A DNA stretch of 64,000 nt from Chenopodium formosanum (lineage: Eukaryota; Streptophyta; Magnoliopsida; Caryophyllales; Amaranthaceae), in contig CM044871.1 in NCBI GenBank assembly GCA_024500155.1, positions 32,610,728-32,674,727 on the forward strand, given 5' to 3'. A program made the translations under genes and the position numbers. Positions 24,201 through 35,882 of this stretch are shown one piece after another. The number at the start of each line of letters is the position of its first letter. Positions within the stretch are counted from its first letter, which is position 1. The notes beneath the pieces were generated by a model. The model saw nothing but the letters and a program-made list of their open reading frames with translations, ran no database searches and was not told the origin of the DNA.

Positions 24201-26844
24201 ACTCTTTTGCACGATATGATGTATAAAGAAATAGAAGTGTATGTGGATGATATGATCGCTCGTAAAGTCCAAATATAGAATAGGACATATAAAAGCTTTA
24301 CGCAAATTTTTCGCTCACATAAAAGAATACAAAATACGATTGAATCCACAAAAATGCGCCTTCAGAGTAACTTCTGGCAAGTAACTCGGATATGTAGCAA
24401 GCACACGTGGTAATGAGATCGATCCCTCTAAAATAAAGACAATTTTTGACATGCCTCCCCCTCAAACAGAAAAAAAAATTTGGGGATTCCATGGCAAATT
24501 ACAGTACATTAGTGGATTTATCAACATATTGACTATGACTTGTGAGCCAATATTTAAAAAACTGAAAAAAGAGGAAAAACATTAATGGGACGATCAATGC
24601 CAATAAGCCTTTGAGAAAATCGAAGATTATCTTAAAAGTCCATCAATTTTAGCACCACCAGTACCCAAACTACCTCATAGGCTATACATCACAGTTACAG
24701 ACACGACCAAAGGCGCCATGTTAGCACAAGAGGAAGAAAAAGTTGAGCGTGCAATATATTACATAAGTAAAAATTTTATTCAATGTGAAACAAAATATAC
24801 CACCTTGAAAAAACAAGTCTAGCATTAGTGTGGGCAACTAAAAAATTACGACATTATATGCTACCACACACCACTCATGTAATTTCTCAACAAAATTCGA
24901 TAAAGTATTTGCTTGAACAACCACCTATACAAGGAAGGATATCCAAGTGGTTGGTGATATTGGCCGAATTCGAGCTAAAATATATTCCCCAAAAGTCAAT
25001 GAAAAGAAAAGTGATTTCCAATTTTCTAGCCCAACATCAAATTCAAACAAGTTATGCAGAAGCTACTCATCTTCCGGATGAAGAGATTCTCATGACACAA
25101 GATGACAAATGGGTAATGTACTTTGACGGTGCGTCCAATAAAAAATGATATGGTGTAGGAGTGTTACTCATAAGTCAAGAGGAAGCACATACTCCAATCT
25201 CTATCAAATTAGACTTTGATGTTACTAATAATGCCGCGGAATGTGAAGCGTGCATTATTGGATTAGAAGCAGCAACTAGCATAGGTGTGCAAAAATTAGA
25301 GGTATATGGAGATTCTAGTTTGATTATAAATCATATATTGAAAAAATGGAAAATAAAGAACTCCACAATGATATTATACCAAGCACACCTAGAGCAACTC
25401 ATTGAGCATTTTGAACATATTGATTTTAAATATCTCCCAAGGGATGATAATCAATTTGCGAATCGCTAGCAAAATTAGCCTCAATGATCAACATTCCAAA
25501 TCACTTAAATATGATGCCATTATGCGTTGATAGAAGAGAAGAACCAGCATATTGCAACGCAATAGAGGAAATAAATGACATCGAAGGAGATAACCCTTGG
25601 TATAATCATATCCTCCAATATATTACCCATGGCACATACCCTGAAAATACTTCATCGAAAGACCAACGAGCCTTAAGAACACTTGCGGCACAATACGGTC
25701 TAGTAAACGGTCAATTATGCAAAAAAAGGACCTAATGGTCAAAGCTTATCGTGTATAGACCAACCCGAATCCACACACCTTATGGAAGATACTCACAAAG
25801 GTGTTTGTGGACTTCACATGAATGGTAAAATGATTGCAAAAATTATTTCACGACAAGGGTACTATTGGTCCACTATGGAACATGATTGGATACAATATGT
25901 CAAAAAATGTCCAGAGTGCCAAATATTCGCTAACTTACAACACCTTCCATCATCCGAACTATACAACCTCACTTCCCCTTGGCCTTTTTCAACTTAAGGA
26001 ATTGACATAATTGGTAAAATTTCTCCAACAGGAGCAGGAGGGCACGAGTAAGTATTAGTATCTATCGATTACTTTACCAAGTGAATTGATGCTGCTTCTT
26101 ACGTGAATATCACTTCTAAACACGTCGCAAAGTTTCTCGAACAAAACATATTTTGTAGATATAGAGTTCCACATGAACTAATTAGTGATTAGGGATCTCA
26201 ATTCAAAGCTGAAGTCGAGACCCTCTTAACTCGTTATAAAGTAAAACATCATCACTTCTCTCCATATAGACCTCAAATGAATGGAGCTGTAGAATCGGCA
26301 AATAAAAACATAACAGTCATCATTAAGAAAAATGGTAGAAAATTATAAAGACTGGCCGAATAAACTACACTTCGCATTTTGGGGTTATAAAACGTCCATA
26401 CAAACATCAATTGGGGTAACTCCATACTCCTTAGTTTTTGGAATGGATGTAGTTCAACTGGAAATACCATCCTTACGCATCGTACTCGAAAGTAAGCTAC
26501 CGAAAGCTGAATTAGTAAGAGCAAGGTATGAAGAGCTTTTATCCCTCGATGAACGACAATGAAGAGCTTTGTATCATGTACAAGTCTACCAACGGCGCAT
26601 TGCGCGTCATTTTAATAAAAGGTTTAAACCCAGAAATATTAAAGAAGGTGACTTTGTTATAAAGGAGGTTAGGGGTCCACCAACCGATCCAAGAGGGAAA
26701 TTCAAGCCTAATTGGACAGGTCCCTACCGTGTAATTGAAATCCTATCAGGAGGAGCCGTCAGATTAATGGATATTGGAGGAGATGAAATTCGCCAATTAA
26801 TAAACATTGATCGACTTAAAAATATTACACATGAACCCGGATAA

Positions 26845-27624
26845 ACTCGTTCATTCATTAAATAAATCATTTTTTTAGCATTCAATCGAAAGATTCTAAG
26901 TGTTATGCACTTTAGCGAATAACACGGCAAAGCACATAACACTTAAGGGGTAATTTAAAATAATAGACAATTCTAAGTGTTCAGATTTTTTCGAACATCA
27001 CGAAAAACTCTTCACGGTTGGGGGGTAATAATGCAAAAAATAAATTGTTTAAACACTCGTAGTACAGGTGTCGCACGCAACTAGAATAGTTGCGCCCGGA
27101 TGTCACGCGCAACAAATTTTGTTGCGCGTGACGGCTCGTACAACCTCGGATGTTGCGCACGCCACCTGATGATGAACTACAAACCCGGATTTTTTTTTAT
27201 GCTTGAAAAAAGTTTCGACTTTTACTTGCGACAAAAAGGGGGTGTTTCTTGAATATAACATATACTCGGAAAATAAAAAAAATTAACTTTGATTTGAATT
27301 TTTTTTTTTTTAAAACAAAGTTTGGTTAATTTTTTTATTTAATTTCTATTCAAGAGATTAAAGAAAAAAAAACTGAAAAAAATATATAATAAATAAAAAA
27401 AGAAGAACTACGCAAATACCTAATTTCTTATTACGAATACGTAGGCAATCTTTATGATTCGGTCATATAAAAATAAAAAATATAAAGCTCATTTTTATTT
27501 TATTCAAAATCCAAATGAGAGGGACATTATTGAATTAGATAGTAAATGACAAAAGCAAAAAAAAAAAACATAGTAGTGGTTACACTTTATTCAAGTTAAA
27601 CTAATGATAAAATGGTGTAACACT
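26845..27624 (+). other. Non-coding stretch after gypsy pol, with hairpins
   Basis: An inverted repeat TAAGTGTTATG/CATAACACTTA (26897-26907, 26935-26945) lies just past the pol stop. A perfect 31-nt hairpin (27102-27132) has 15-nt arms beginning GTCACGCGCAAC and a single-base centre. The rest is AT-rich and featureless. Confidence 0.6.
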
Positions 27625-29306
27625 CTAAGGTTTTACTATGTCCTCGATTGTCACGGATGATGGAGGAGTAGTTTCCATCACAGTATTTTCAGAAGCCTTG
27701 GAGCTTTCCCCTACACTCTTCTTTTTCACCCGAACATTGTTCTTCAATTTAGGGATAGGGGCCTTTGCAACCTGTTTTCCTTTCCCTTTGACAATTAGAG
27801 CTTTCTTGCGAGTATTTGGTGAAGGTTCTTGGATTTTCACACCTTGTTGCGCGGGTTTTGAGGGAGCTTTCCTTTTTGTATCCTTCGAATGAGCCTTTGG
27901 GGATGAGAAGTCTAATTTTCTTCTCACTCTTTTGTTTTGGCCACTAGTTGGAGTAGTAGTGGCCGAATGCATCAAAGGCTTAGGTGGATTGTGAGCTGTG
28001 GCGGCTTGAAGTTGAGATCGAGCCTTGTTTAATTTTCCCTTATCCGCCGCATTCATCCAAGCTTGGTAAAAGGAAGATAATACAATACTCACGGTAGGAT
28101 TTTGTACTACTCATCTAGGAAGACTTGACCAATATTCCATCCAACAAGGAATTCTTTCGGGTTTAAAGATCACGTCTTTATGGGCATCACAATCTTGCGG
28201 AGGAATAATTTGTTTCATCCCGTATTGTCTCATTACCCTACAAGCAAAGATATAAGTAGTACTAGATAGGCCTCGAAGCCTAATATAAGGGCAATTAAAA
28301 CTATTTCCAACCATACTACTTATGTTCCACTAAGGAATCACAAAGCGTATGTTGGGAACCCCGTGATAGAAAAACGACGTCCATTCTTCTTCATTCTTAT
28401 GCTTGTAAAGAATTCGACGTCCAAGGAATGTCCTTACTCCATTAGCCTTAAGGTTTTGTGGCTGATCAACAATTCGCAAACGCTCCATGAGCCAAATCTA
28501 TATAAAAAAGGAAAAAATTAGTTTGTGATTTTACACAAGCAGGTGGCGCGCGCATCAAAATCAGCTATGCGCGCCAATCGCGCGCAGTGCAGAAGATTGC
28601 GCTGGTCATGCAAGTGCAACTTCATGACTTGCGCTGAAATACGACGAAAAAAACGTACGTGTAATAGGAGTGGACGTCCCGTGAAACCATTTTTGTTAGG
28701 GTTTCCCCTAAGGCGATTCAAGCATAGAACGATTTCCGCCAAAGCCAAGGGAGCGGGTCAATGACATCCCTCTATTTGCTCTACTATGGACTCCATGGAA
28801 TAATCTCCATACTCTTTGCCTGTCCTAACCAAACAATTAACAACAAGACAATAACATAAAGCATGAATTTTAAAGCGTTGTTTAGTCATGTTGTCACGAG
28901 GGGCGACGAAGTGTTCAATAAATTGGATCAAATTCACGCATACTTCAGTTCCAATGTTAGTCATATCATTGTCAGACAGACGAAAAAATCTTTGGAATAT
29001 ATGTTTGGGATCCGACAAACTCACCAGTTCCAAGGTAGGCACATAGGTCATAGGGAGAGTATTTGTAGGGAAGCATAGCAAGGCCTCAAACTCACCAGGA
29101 AGTGGGACAATCTCGTCCCCTTTAAACAAGAAAAGATGATGGTTAGAGTCCCAATGGCTGACGGTGGCATGAAGAAAATTAAAATTAATCACTAGTTGCA
29201 TATAATTCAATAGAGGGTCTAGGTGGTAAATTTTGAAATCTAGTTTGTCCTAGGTTGAGAGGGACGTGACCCATTGCTTCAAACGTTGTTCAAAGGCTTT
29301 CACCAT
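27625..29306 (-). pseudogene. Antisense reading frame 1 of the gypsy element (DUF7745/plant-mobile-domain-like), two exons
   Basis: Minus strand: exon 1 is 29306-28659 (216 codons) and exon 2 is 28497-27625 (290 codons plus stop). They are joined by a 161-bp intron with CAC|GTACGT and TATATAG| borders, phase 0. Reading frame and length are preserved throughout. Four stops break it: at 29250-29252 and 28330-28332 (both Trp-like context), 28758-28760 and 28111-28113. The N-terminal half reads HATVSHWDSNHHLFLFKGDE, EFEALLCFPTN, then KIHALCYCLVVNCL. The C-terminus is basic and low-complexity (KRVRRKLDFSSPKAHSKDTKRK), like a nuclear protein tail. It resembles the globular domain of plant-mobile-domain or DUF7745 proteins carried antisense by Tat elements. 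Whether the protein serves the element is unknown. Confidence 0.65.
28498..28658 (-). other. Intron of antisense reading frame 1
   Basis: GT-AG intron whose interior holds a cluster of GCGCGC-containing inverted repeats (28543-28620). The same kind of cluster is found in the other non-coding parts of this element. Confidence 0.6.
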
Positions 29307-30072
29307 TGTTCAAAAAAAAAAGAGAGAATTTAGAAAGATTAATTCTTTTTATTTCCTTATTATATTATTAACGACTGAATGCGAGATATTCAAAAGCCTA
29401 CACGAAACCACGCTTAAATAAAGCCAAGAGGGGCAAAATTTTGACAATTTTCACTCGAAAGAAAGTTCACCAGAAAGTGGCGTGCGCGCAACCAATTCAC
29501 ATGCGCGCGACAGCCGCGCACAACTCCCCTAGTTGCGCGCGTCTGCTCTGTCCCGACATGTGAGCTAGGATTATTTCCGTATTTTGGAATACATAACGAC
29601 GGAATCCCACGAGATCTTAAGACAAATCATACGCTTACCTTTAACTAACCCTTATATCCTTTTTTTGATATTTTCTTATTTTCTTTTTTATCTTCCTTTA
29701 CTTTTTTTCTCTTTTCTTCTTTCCTTTTTTCCTTTCCTTTTTCCTATTCTCCTTCCTTTGTTTCTTTTTTGTTATTTTTTTGAAGGGGGTAAGTCGGGAA
29801 CCCTTCCCTCCCTCGGAATATTTTTGCAAAATTTTATATATATAAAAAAATAATAAAATAAAATACAGTAAAAAAAACAAAAAAAATTATATATAAAAAA
29901 ATGTACACATGCAAACAAAAGAAAATGACAAAAATATACAAAAAACGTGTCATATGTACAACAAAAAAAATATACGTTTGTTTCCCAATGAAAAAATGTG
30001 TGTACAAAGGAGGTCAGGGTGCTCGACAACTCCCAGACGACTGCTGCACATCCTGCAAAATCCGAATGAAGA
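29307..30072. other. Non-coding stretch between antisense frames
   Basis: Includes a GCGCGC inverted-repeat cluster (29478-29548), a long TTTTC pyrimidine tract (29640-29770) and AT-rich simple sequence. No gene seen. Confidence 0.5.
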
Positions 30073-31025
30073 TTAATACATAAAATGTGTGTTAACTTCG
30101 TTAAAAGAAAAATAATTATATAATAAACTGACCGCGACCATCCGATGATCACGGCATGACAAAGTGATGAGAGCTCTCCGATAAGCAGCTCGGAAGGCGC
30201 GCAAAGTCCTCACCATGCCGTTCACGATCTTTCGCGGAACCTGTTCCAAAAGACAAGGACAGTTAGCAAAAAATGTAAATGAAAATATATATAAATACAT
30301 ATGCTTAAGGAAAATACCGACTCAACCGTCACAGGAACAAACGGTATCCCCTCCTCATCCTCCGCTGCAGGAAGGATCTCACGAATTACCGACCTAACGA
30401 CATCGGTAAACATGATCTCCGCTGTAGGAGGCACCCAACCACCTAGCTCAACCCGCTAAAAAAAATACAATAAAAGGGTCAAGGTTCCGAAAAAATAAAT
30501 ATTAATAACAAAAGAGAGTTAAAGTACTAACCGTAACAAAATCTTGGAAAAGAGTTAGCCAGGATGTAATGAAAGTCGGATACGATGCATCCGGCAATAC
30601 CAGCTGCTCCGCTGGATAACCTAGGATTGCATGAGCTCGATCCTCAGTAGACAGCCAATCCGTACGTAACATCCGGATAGGAGGATCCACAAGAACCCTG
30701 GGCTCCTCAAATGCAGACTGTCAGAGAACGCGCTTGCCTAAAAACCAAGTGTCTGTCCTCTAGAAGACTAGAAGTCCCTGATAAAGGGCCCGGAAACGAC
30801 AACGAATCATGCCAGTCCAGACAGCCTCAGGAACTCCGAAGATCATACTCTAAGGACGGAGATCGATCTATAAACACATTCACATGAAAAATTATCAGAA
30901 AATAAATAATAAAAAAAATCAAAAGATGCACATGTAGTTGGAATACTCATCGACGCACGAGTGGCCGAAAGGATCCTCTAGTGAAAGTCGCCGGCTAAAG
31001 TGACTCGTCTCTTCTTAATTGTGAC

Positions 31026-32269
31026 TGAAAGGAATGGTGTCCTTCAAACAATTGTAATATTCTGATAGCGGGTTCATAATTATTAGAAAGCTAATATATT
31101 CAGTAAGGTTAACTGATCGGAATGCCTGGGTGGAGGCCGCTTCCGATCAGTAATATTAATGTATAATTAATATTACAGCTTAATCTTGACTGAACCCTTC
31201 GGGTCGCACTCAAGAAAATATACAAACCGACTCGACGAATTAATTCGGAAGAAATTAATTTGTCGCCCGAGTGTTAAATATTTAGATGTCGGAAATTCGA
31301 GCTCAGAGCGTCGGAAGACGAGTAAAAAATATTATAAGACGAGACGGCAAAATTAGTAATAAATTAACAATGACTTAAATACCCCTAGCATCGGAATCCC
31401 GAGTGCTAGGGTGTTAGGCAAGCTAGCAGCCCGCACCATGTGCGAGGCTTGCTAACAAGCTAGGGCCAGCAGCCCGCAAGCATTGCGTGGCTTGCTGGCG
31501 CTCGCTACTGCTAGCAACCCGCACATGTGCACGACTTGCTAGCAACGCCAATCGGCAACAACAGCCTGCACATATGTGCGTGGGCGTGCTGGGCCGAGAA
31601 GGCTGTAGCTAGCAGCCCTCGTGTACGGGGCTAGGCTGGGCCGAGTGCTATGACCGAGTATTTGAGGAAGCATGTGAAGGGAGTGTGTTTGTGTGAGGAA
31701 AAGTGGCACAAGGAGAGGAAGGAGTGGGGAGCAAGTATGGTCCCCTCCTCTCCAAGTGGTCCTCACTTCTCTTTACATAAAATAAAGACACTTGTTGATT
31801 TATAACTTGCTTGCCTATTTAATTTATTTTAGCTTTAAATTAAATTGTGGAATTTCATGATCCCACATTGATGGGATTGAAATTCTCACTCCCACTTTTC
31901 TCTACAAATACCCATCTTGGGATTTGGAGAAAAGTGCTTGAGTGGGAGTTAGAAAGAGCATTGCATTTTGGCAAAAACTCTTAAACTCCATTAACACTTG
32001 GGTTTTGGTCGGACCTTGCTAACTCCAAGGTAGTAGACCTAAAAAGTCGGTGTTCGTCCTTTGTGGGTGGATACCCTTGGAGGCTCGGCATTTTCGGAGC
32101 TAAAGTATTCAAGTAAGAGCTTGACTTTGAGGGCGAAGCACGCGTCAAAGGTAAATTCCAATTTTATCCTTTTATGTTTATTTGTTATTCTTTATGGTTA
32201 TATTAATTGCGAGTGGTTCTTTGGGTCGGTGTTGTTTCCGCGGTAAGTTGGACTTACCAAACCCCAACA
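31026..32269 (+). repeat. Copia-1 5' LTR
   Basis: TG...CA, 1,244 bp. It contains a GC-rich array of inverted repeats (31425-31625). The TATA box is altered to TACAAATA at 31903-31910. Confidence 0.9.
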
Positions 32270-33256
32270 GCGGTATCGGAGTCACGCTCGTTTATTTTTA
32301 AAATCATAATATTTTTCAAGGTGATTTTTATAGCTTAATTTTTCTGGTTTAAGTTGCTAATTAGATTAGTAGCTCGTATTATCTATTTTAACCTCGTATT
32401 TAAGCTACCTTCAGCCCCGAACCTAGATTTCTACCCAAAAATAGTGAATTTTGGGTGGAAAATGTGTTGTGGAAATGGTTTTTCCTTCTAGGAAACGGTT
32501 TTTAGCCAAAAAGAGACCAGAAATACTATTTTCAAGGGTTTTTTCGTTTTTACGAAAATTTTTAAGTCTTCTTAACCTTGAAAATTAATTGCATATTTAT
32601 GGTGGTTATGTAATTGGTTTAATACATATTTTATATGCAATTTTAAACCTCTTTAGGCATGATTACTTGGTAGTAATTTGTGCTCGAATGCTTGGTTTTA
32701 TTTTTCACATAATTGCAAACTAATTGCATTAAGTGTGAATTTGTTGTTCTTTGAGGCTTCCAAGTATTAAAGATTCAATCTTTAATTATGTTAAATGATT
32801 GAAACTTTATATTACTAAATTCCATGAATTTTTGTTCAACTTTGTTGATTTAATCATTTTTTAGTTGATTGGAATCATAAAGTTTGAAACTTTGTGATAG
32901 AAAAATTGTTTATCTTCATATTGGAAGATATAATTTTTCAAGGATTCACAAGTATTAAAGTTGGAATCTTTATTGAATTTATGTTCATTTTTCCAACTCC
33001 CTCTTATTTTGTCAAAAACTCAAGGTTAAATTAAATTAATTAAATTAATAGTGAGTAATTGCCCTATTATTTTTGTTGCACCAAGTTAAACCAATTTAAT
33101 TAAAGAATGGTTCTTGGGAATTATTTTGGTTACATGCACTTTAAAATTTTTATTTAAGTTAGACTTGTTTAAATTTTTTATTTTTGCTCAAATGAATTAG
33201 TTCTAAAATTAATTTAGAATTAATAATTATGTCAAGCAAAATTCGATCAAAATCCT

Positions 33257-33545
33257 GAGGCTATGGCACGCAAAACGAGGCATCACATCACTTGGCTAGC
33301 CGGGTTGCATAGTAGCCCGCATGTGGCTGCCAAGGATGCAGTCCTGAGCTTGCGCGCGAGCCGATGCGTGGCTGCTGCTTGCTGCCAGCAGCATGGCGCG
33401 CCAGCAAGCACCAGCAGCAGCACAACACAACATCAGCAAGGTATTGTGCGCGCCTGTGCGTGCTGCCTTGCGTGGCTAACCGCAGCTGGTGCAAGCACGA
33501 GCACATCGTGCATCGCTTGGGGACTTGGTGCATGCGTCGTGTAAT
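33257..33545 (+). other. GC-rich block in copia-1 leader
   Basis: Abruptly GC-rich within an AT-rich leader, with GCTGCTGC/CAGCAGCA-type words and GCGCGC. A counterpart lies at the same distance from the primer site in copia-2 (52690-52910, minus strand). Open frames exist on both strands but their proteins are compositionally biased and unlike any family I know, so I do not call a gene. Confidence 0.5.
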
Positions 33546-33578
33546 TAGGGGTATACGTAGATTGAATTGCTCAAGCCA

Positions 33579-33784
33579 GAGAGCCAAGGGAACATCATAA
33601 AGTCAAACATGTCAAACGGCAGTTTCACATGATTCGAGAATGGAAATCAGAAGGAGAAATCAGAATTTGCAAAGTTGTAACGGATGACAATGTAGCCGAT
33701 CCACTTACTAAACCTTTTCCTCAAGTGAAGCACAACAAGCACGTTGAGGCAATGGGAATCAAGCATGTAGGAGACTGGCTTTGA
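33579..33784 (+). pseudogene. Copia pol remnant (end of RNase H)
   Basis: The frame GNIIKSN-like/EHHKVKHVKRQFHMIREW continues to VVTDDNVADPLTKPFPQ and ends GIKHVGDWL plus stop at 33782-33784. This is the characteristic C-terminus of copia RNase H. Everything upstream (gag, protease, integrase, RT) is missing. Confidence 0.85.
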
Positions 33785-34652
33785 TTTCCTTGTTTAGTGT
33801 TTTAGTTAAATTTTGAACATTTAATGTAAGAAACTAAGAAAAATCATTCAAGTTTTGGAGTAATATAAATTTCATGCAATATTTTATTACTCCGTTTGCT
33901 ATTTAATTGTGGTTTAAGATTAAATAATGAGTCCATTAGATTCTTGGAATATTCAAAATAGGGTATCAAGACCAGTCTTGGTAAGGAAACACCTATTAAG
34001 TGAACATTGAATATTATAATCGAAAATTATCCCTAATCAAGTTCATTTAAACGATGGACGATTAATGACCAATTGAGATTAGTGTGTAATCTGATTTATA
34101 GCACTGTTTCTTGTGCTACGAGGACATAATTGTCATAAATCATTTGCACATGTATTGTTTTAGAAGCATACTGGATCGACCTGTGAGAATACTTTAAGAG
34201 ATTAAAAATCGTCATAAGTATACTTCTCATTATGGCTATCGGAACCTATTTCCTTGACCATGAGTATTGTGAGTTCTGTTGTTTGAGTACTAGTCCGCTT
34301 TGATGTTGTCAAACGTCTGCCATAATAGGAGATTATAATGGCAACACTCGGGCGGCTAGGTCCTCTCAGTAAGAGGAGCTACGTTACAAGATTGGGAATG
34401 TCCCCCTACTAAAATGGGGAAGATGTCTTTGTTGTATACAAGGCCTCTCTTAGAGAGAGACTGTAAAAATGCATGGTCGTGCTCGGATGGATTTTAGAAA
34501 TCATCAGTTTATTGACAGTTGGACTCGGAATCGAGAAACACTTCTGGACGTAATAAGGATGACGAAATAATCTTACCTTATAATTCATGAAGAGACATAG
34601 GAAAGGGGCTATACAATAAATGCTCACTTGTCTGGAAGGACAAGTGGGAGAT

Positions 34653-35882
34653 TGAAAGAAATGGTGTCCTTCGAACAAGTGTATTATTCTGATAGCGGGT
34701 TCAGAATTATTAGAAAGCTAATAAATTCAGTAAGGTTAAGTGATCGGAATTCCTGGTTGGAGGCCGCTTCCGATCAGTAATATTAATGTATAATTAATAT
34801 TACAGCTTAATCTTGATTGAACCCTTTGGGTCACACCCAAGCAAATATACGAACCGACTCGACGAATTAATTCGAAAGAAATTAATTCGTCGCCCAAGTG
34901 TTAAAAGAGCGTCAAAACCGAGCGTCGGAAGTCGAGTCAAAATAGTAAAAGACGAGACGACAAAATTAGTAATAAATAAAAAATGACTAAAATACCCCTA
35001 GCATCGAAATCCCGAGTGCTAGCAAATTAAGCAAGCTAGCAGCCTGCACCATGTGCGAGGCTTGCTAGCAAGCTACAACCAGTAGCCTGCAAGCATTGCG
35101 TGGCTTGCTGGCGCGCGCTACTGCTAGCAGCCCGCACATGTGCGTGGTTTGCTAGCAGCGCCAATCGGTAGCAGCAGCCCGCACATATGTGCGTGGGCGT
35201 GCTGGGCCGAGAAGGCTGCAGCTAGAAGCCCGCGTGTGCGGGGCTAGGCTGGGCTGAGTGCTAGGGCCGAGTCTTTGAGGAAGCATGTGAAGGGAGTGTG
35301 TTTATGTGAGGACAAGGGGCACAAGGAGAGGAAGGAGTGGGGAGCAAGTATGGTCCCCTCCTCTTCAAGTGGTCCTCACTTCTCTTTACATAAAATAAAG
35401 ACACTTGTTGATTTATAACTTGCTTGCCTATTTAATTTATTTTAGATTTAAATTAAATTGTGGAATTTCATGATCCCACATTGATGGGATTGAAATTCTC
35501 ACTCCTACTTTTCTCTATAAATACCCATCTTGGGATTTGGAGAAAAGTGCTTGAGTGGGAGTTAGAAAGAGCATTGCATTTTGGCAAAAACTCTTAAACT
35601 CTATTAACACTTGGGTTTTGGTCGGACCTTGCTAACTCCAAGGTAGCGGACCTAAAAAGTCGGTGTTCGTCCTTTTATGGTTGATACCGTTGGAGGCTCG
35701 GTATTTTCGGAGCTAAAGCTTTCAAGTCAGAGCCCGACTTTTAGGGCGAAGCACGCGTCAAAGGTAAATTCCGATTTTATCCTTCTATGTTTATTTGTTA
35801 TGCTTTATGGTTTTATTAATTGCGAGTGGTTCTTTGGGTCGGGGTTGTTTCCGCGGTAAGTTGGACTTACCAAACAGTAACA
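34653..35882 (+). repeat. Copia-1 3' LTR
   Basis: TG...CA, 1,230 bp, with the same GC-rich array (35032-35215) and an intact TATAAATA at 35516-35523. Confidence 0.9.

Larger units (their letters stand above)
22056..26844 (+). pseudogene. Tat-type gypsy pol: RT, two RNase H parts, integrase; broken
   Basis: RT runs from KLKLRRMKPE (near 22340) through VPVPKKDGRVRMCVDFRDLN and FMDGYAGYNQI to PFGLKNAGATYQ. It is cut by a solo LTR at 22751-24200 and resumes with EVYVDDMIA near 24235. RT-linked RNase H reads CGQLKNYDI-type remnants near 24830. A second RNase H follows at 25115-25470 (YFDGASN, NNAAECEACIIGLEAA, YGDSSLI), typical of the Tat lineage. Integrase follows, with a zinc-binding start near 25790 (HKGVCGLHMNG...CPECQ), GIDIIG, LISD and GAVESANK as the D-D-E core, and a C-terminal GPYRVIEI region to 26844. 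There are about ten in-frame stops, several where the family has Trp or Gly, for example after YPE, FST, YFTK and SNKK. It cannot make an enzyme. Confidence 0.85.
31026..35882 (+). mobile_element. Copia-1: non-autonomous Ty1/copia element
   Basis: LTRs 31026-32269 and 34653-35882 are flanked by the 5-bp duplication GTGAC (31021-31025 and 35883-35887). The primer-binding site GCGGTATCGGAGTCAC (32270-32285) follows the 5' LTR, and AAGTGGGAGA precedes the 3' LTR (34642-34651). The 2.4-kb interior keeps only the last about 60 codons of pol. The rest is a long leader and a GC-rich block (33257-33545). It inserted into an exon of antisense frame 2. Confidence 0.92.

Noticed and set aside
27010..27030. 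GGTTGGGGGG tract after gypsy pol as the element's polypurine tract
   Set aside because: No TG-starting LTR follows; the tract at 39236-39249 directly precedes a better-supported LTR.
29584..29880. Frames rich in Phe/Leu or Lys around a pyrimidine tract
   Set aside because: Simple-sequence artefacts of a TTTTC tract; no domain.
33263..33600. Overlapping frames on both strands in the GC-rich copia-1 block
   Set aside because: Low stop density follows from GC richness; the proteins are Ala/Cys/Gln-biased and the copia-2 counterpart is not conserved in any frame.
34409..34678. 89-codon minus frame, with a related frame at 46546-46779
   Set aside because: Both are in the post-pol 3' region of copia-1 and copia-2, in opposite directions relative to the elements; conservation is that of the UTR.
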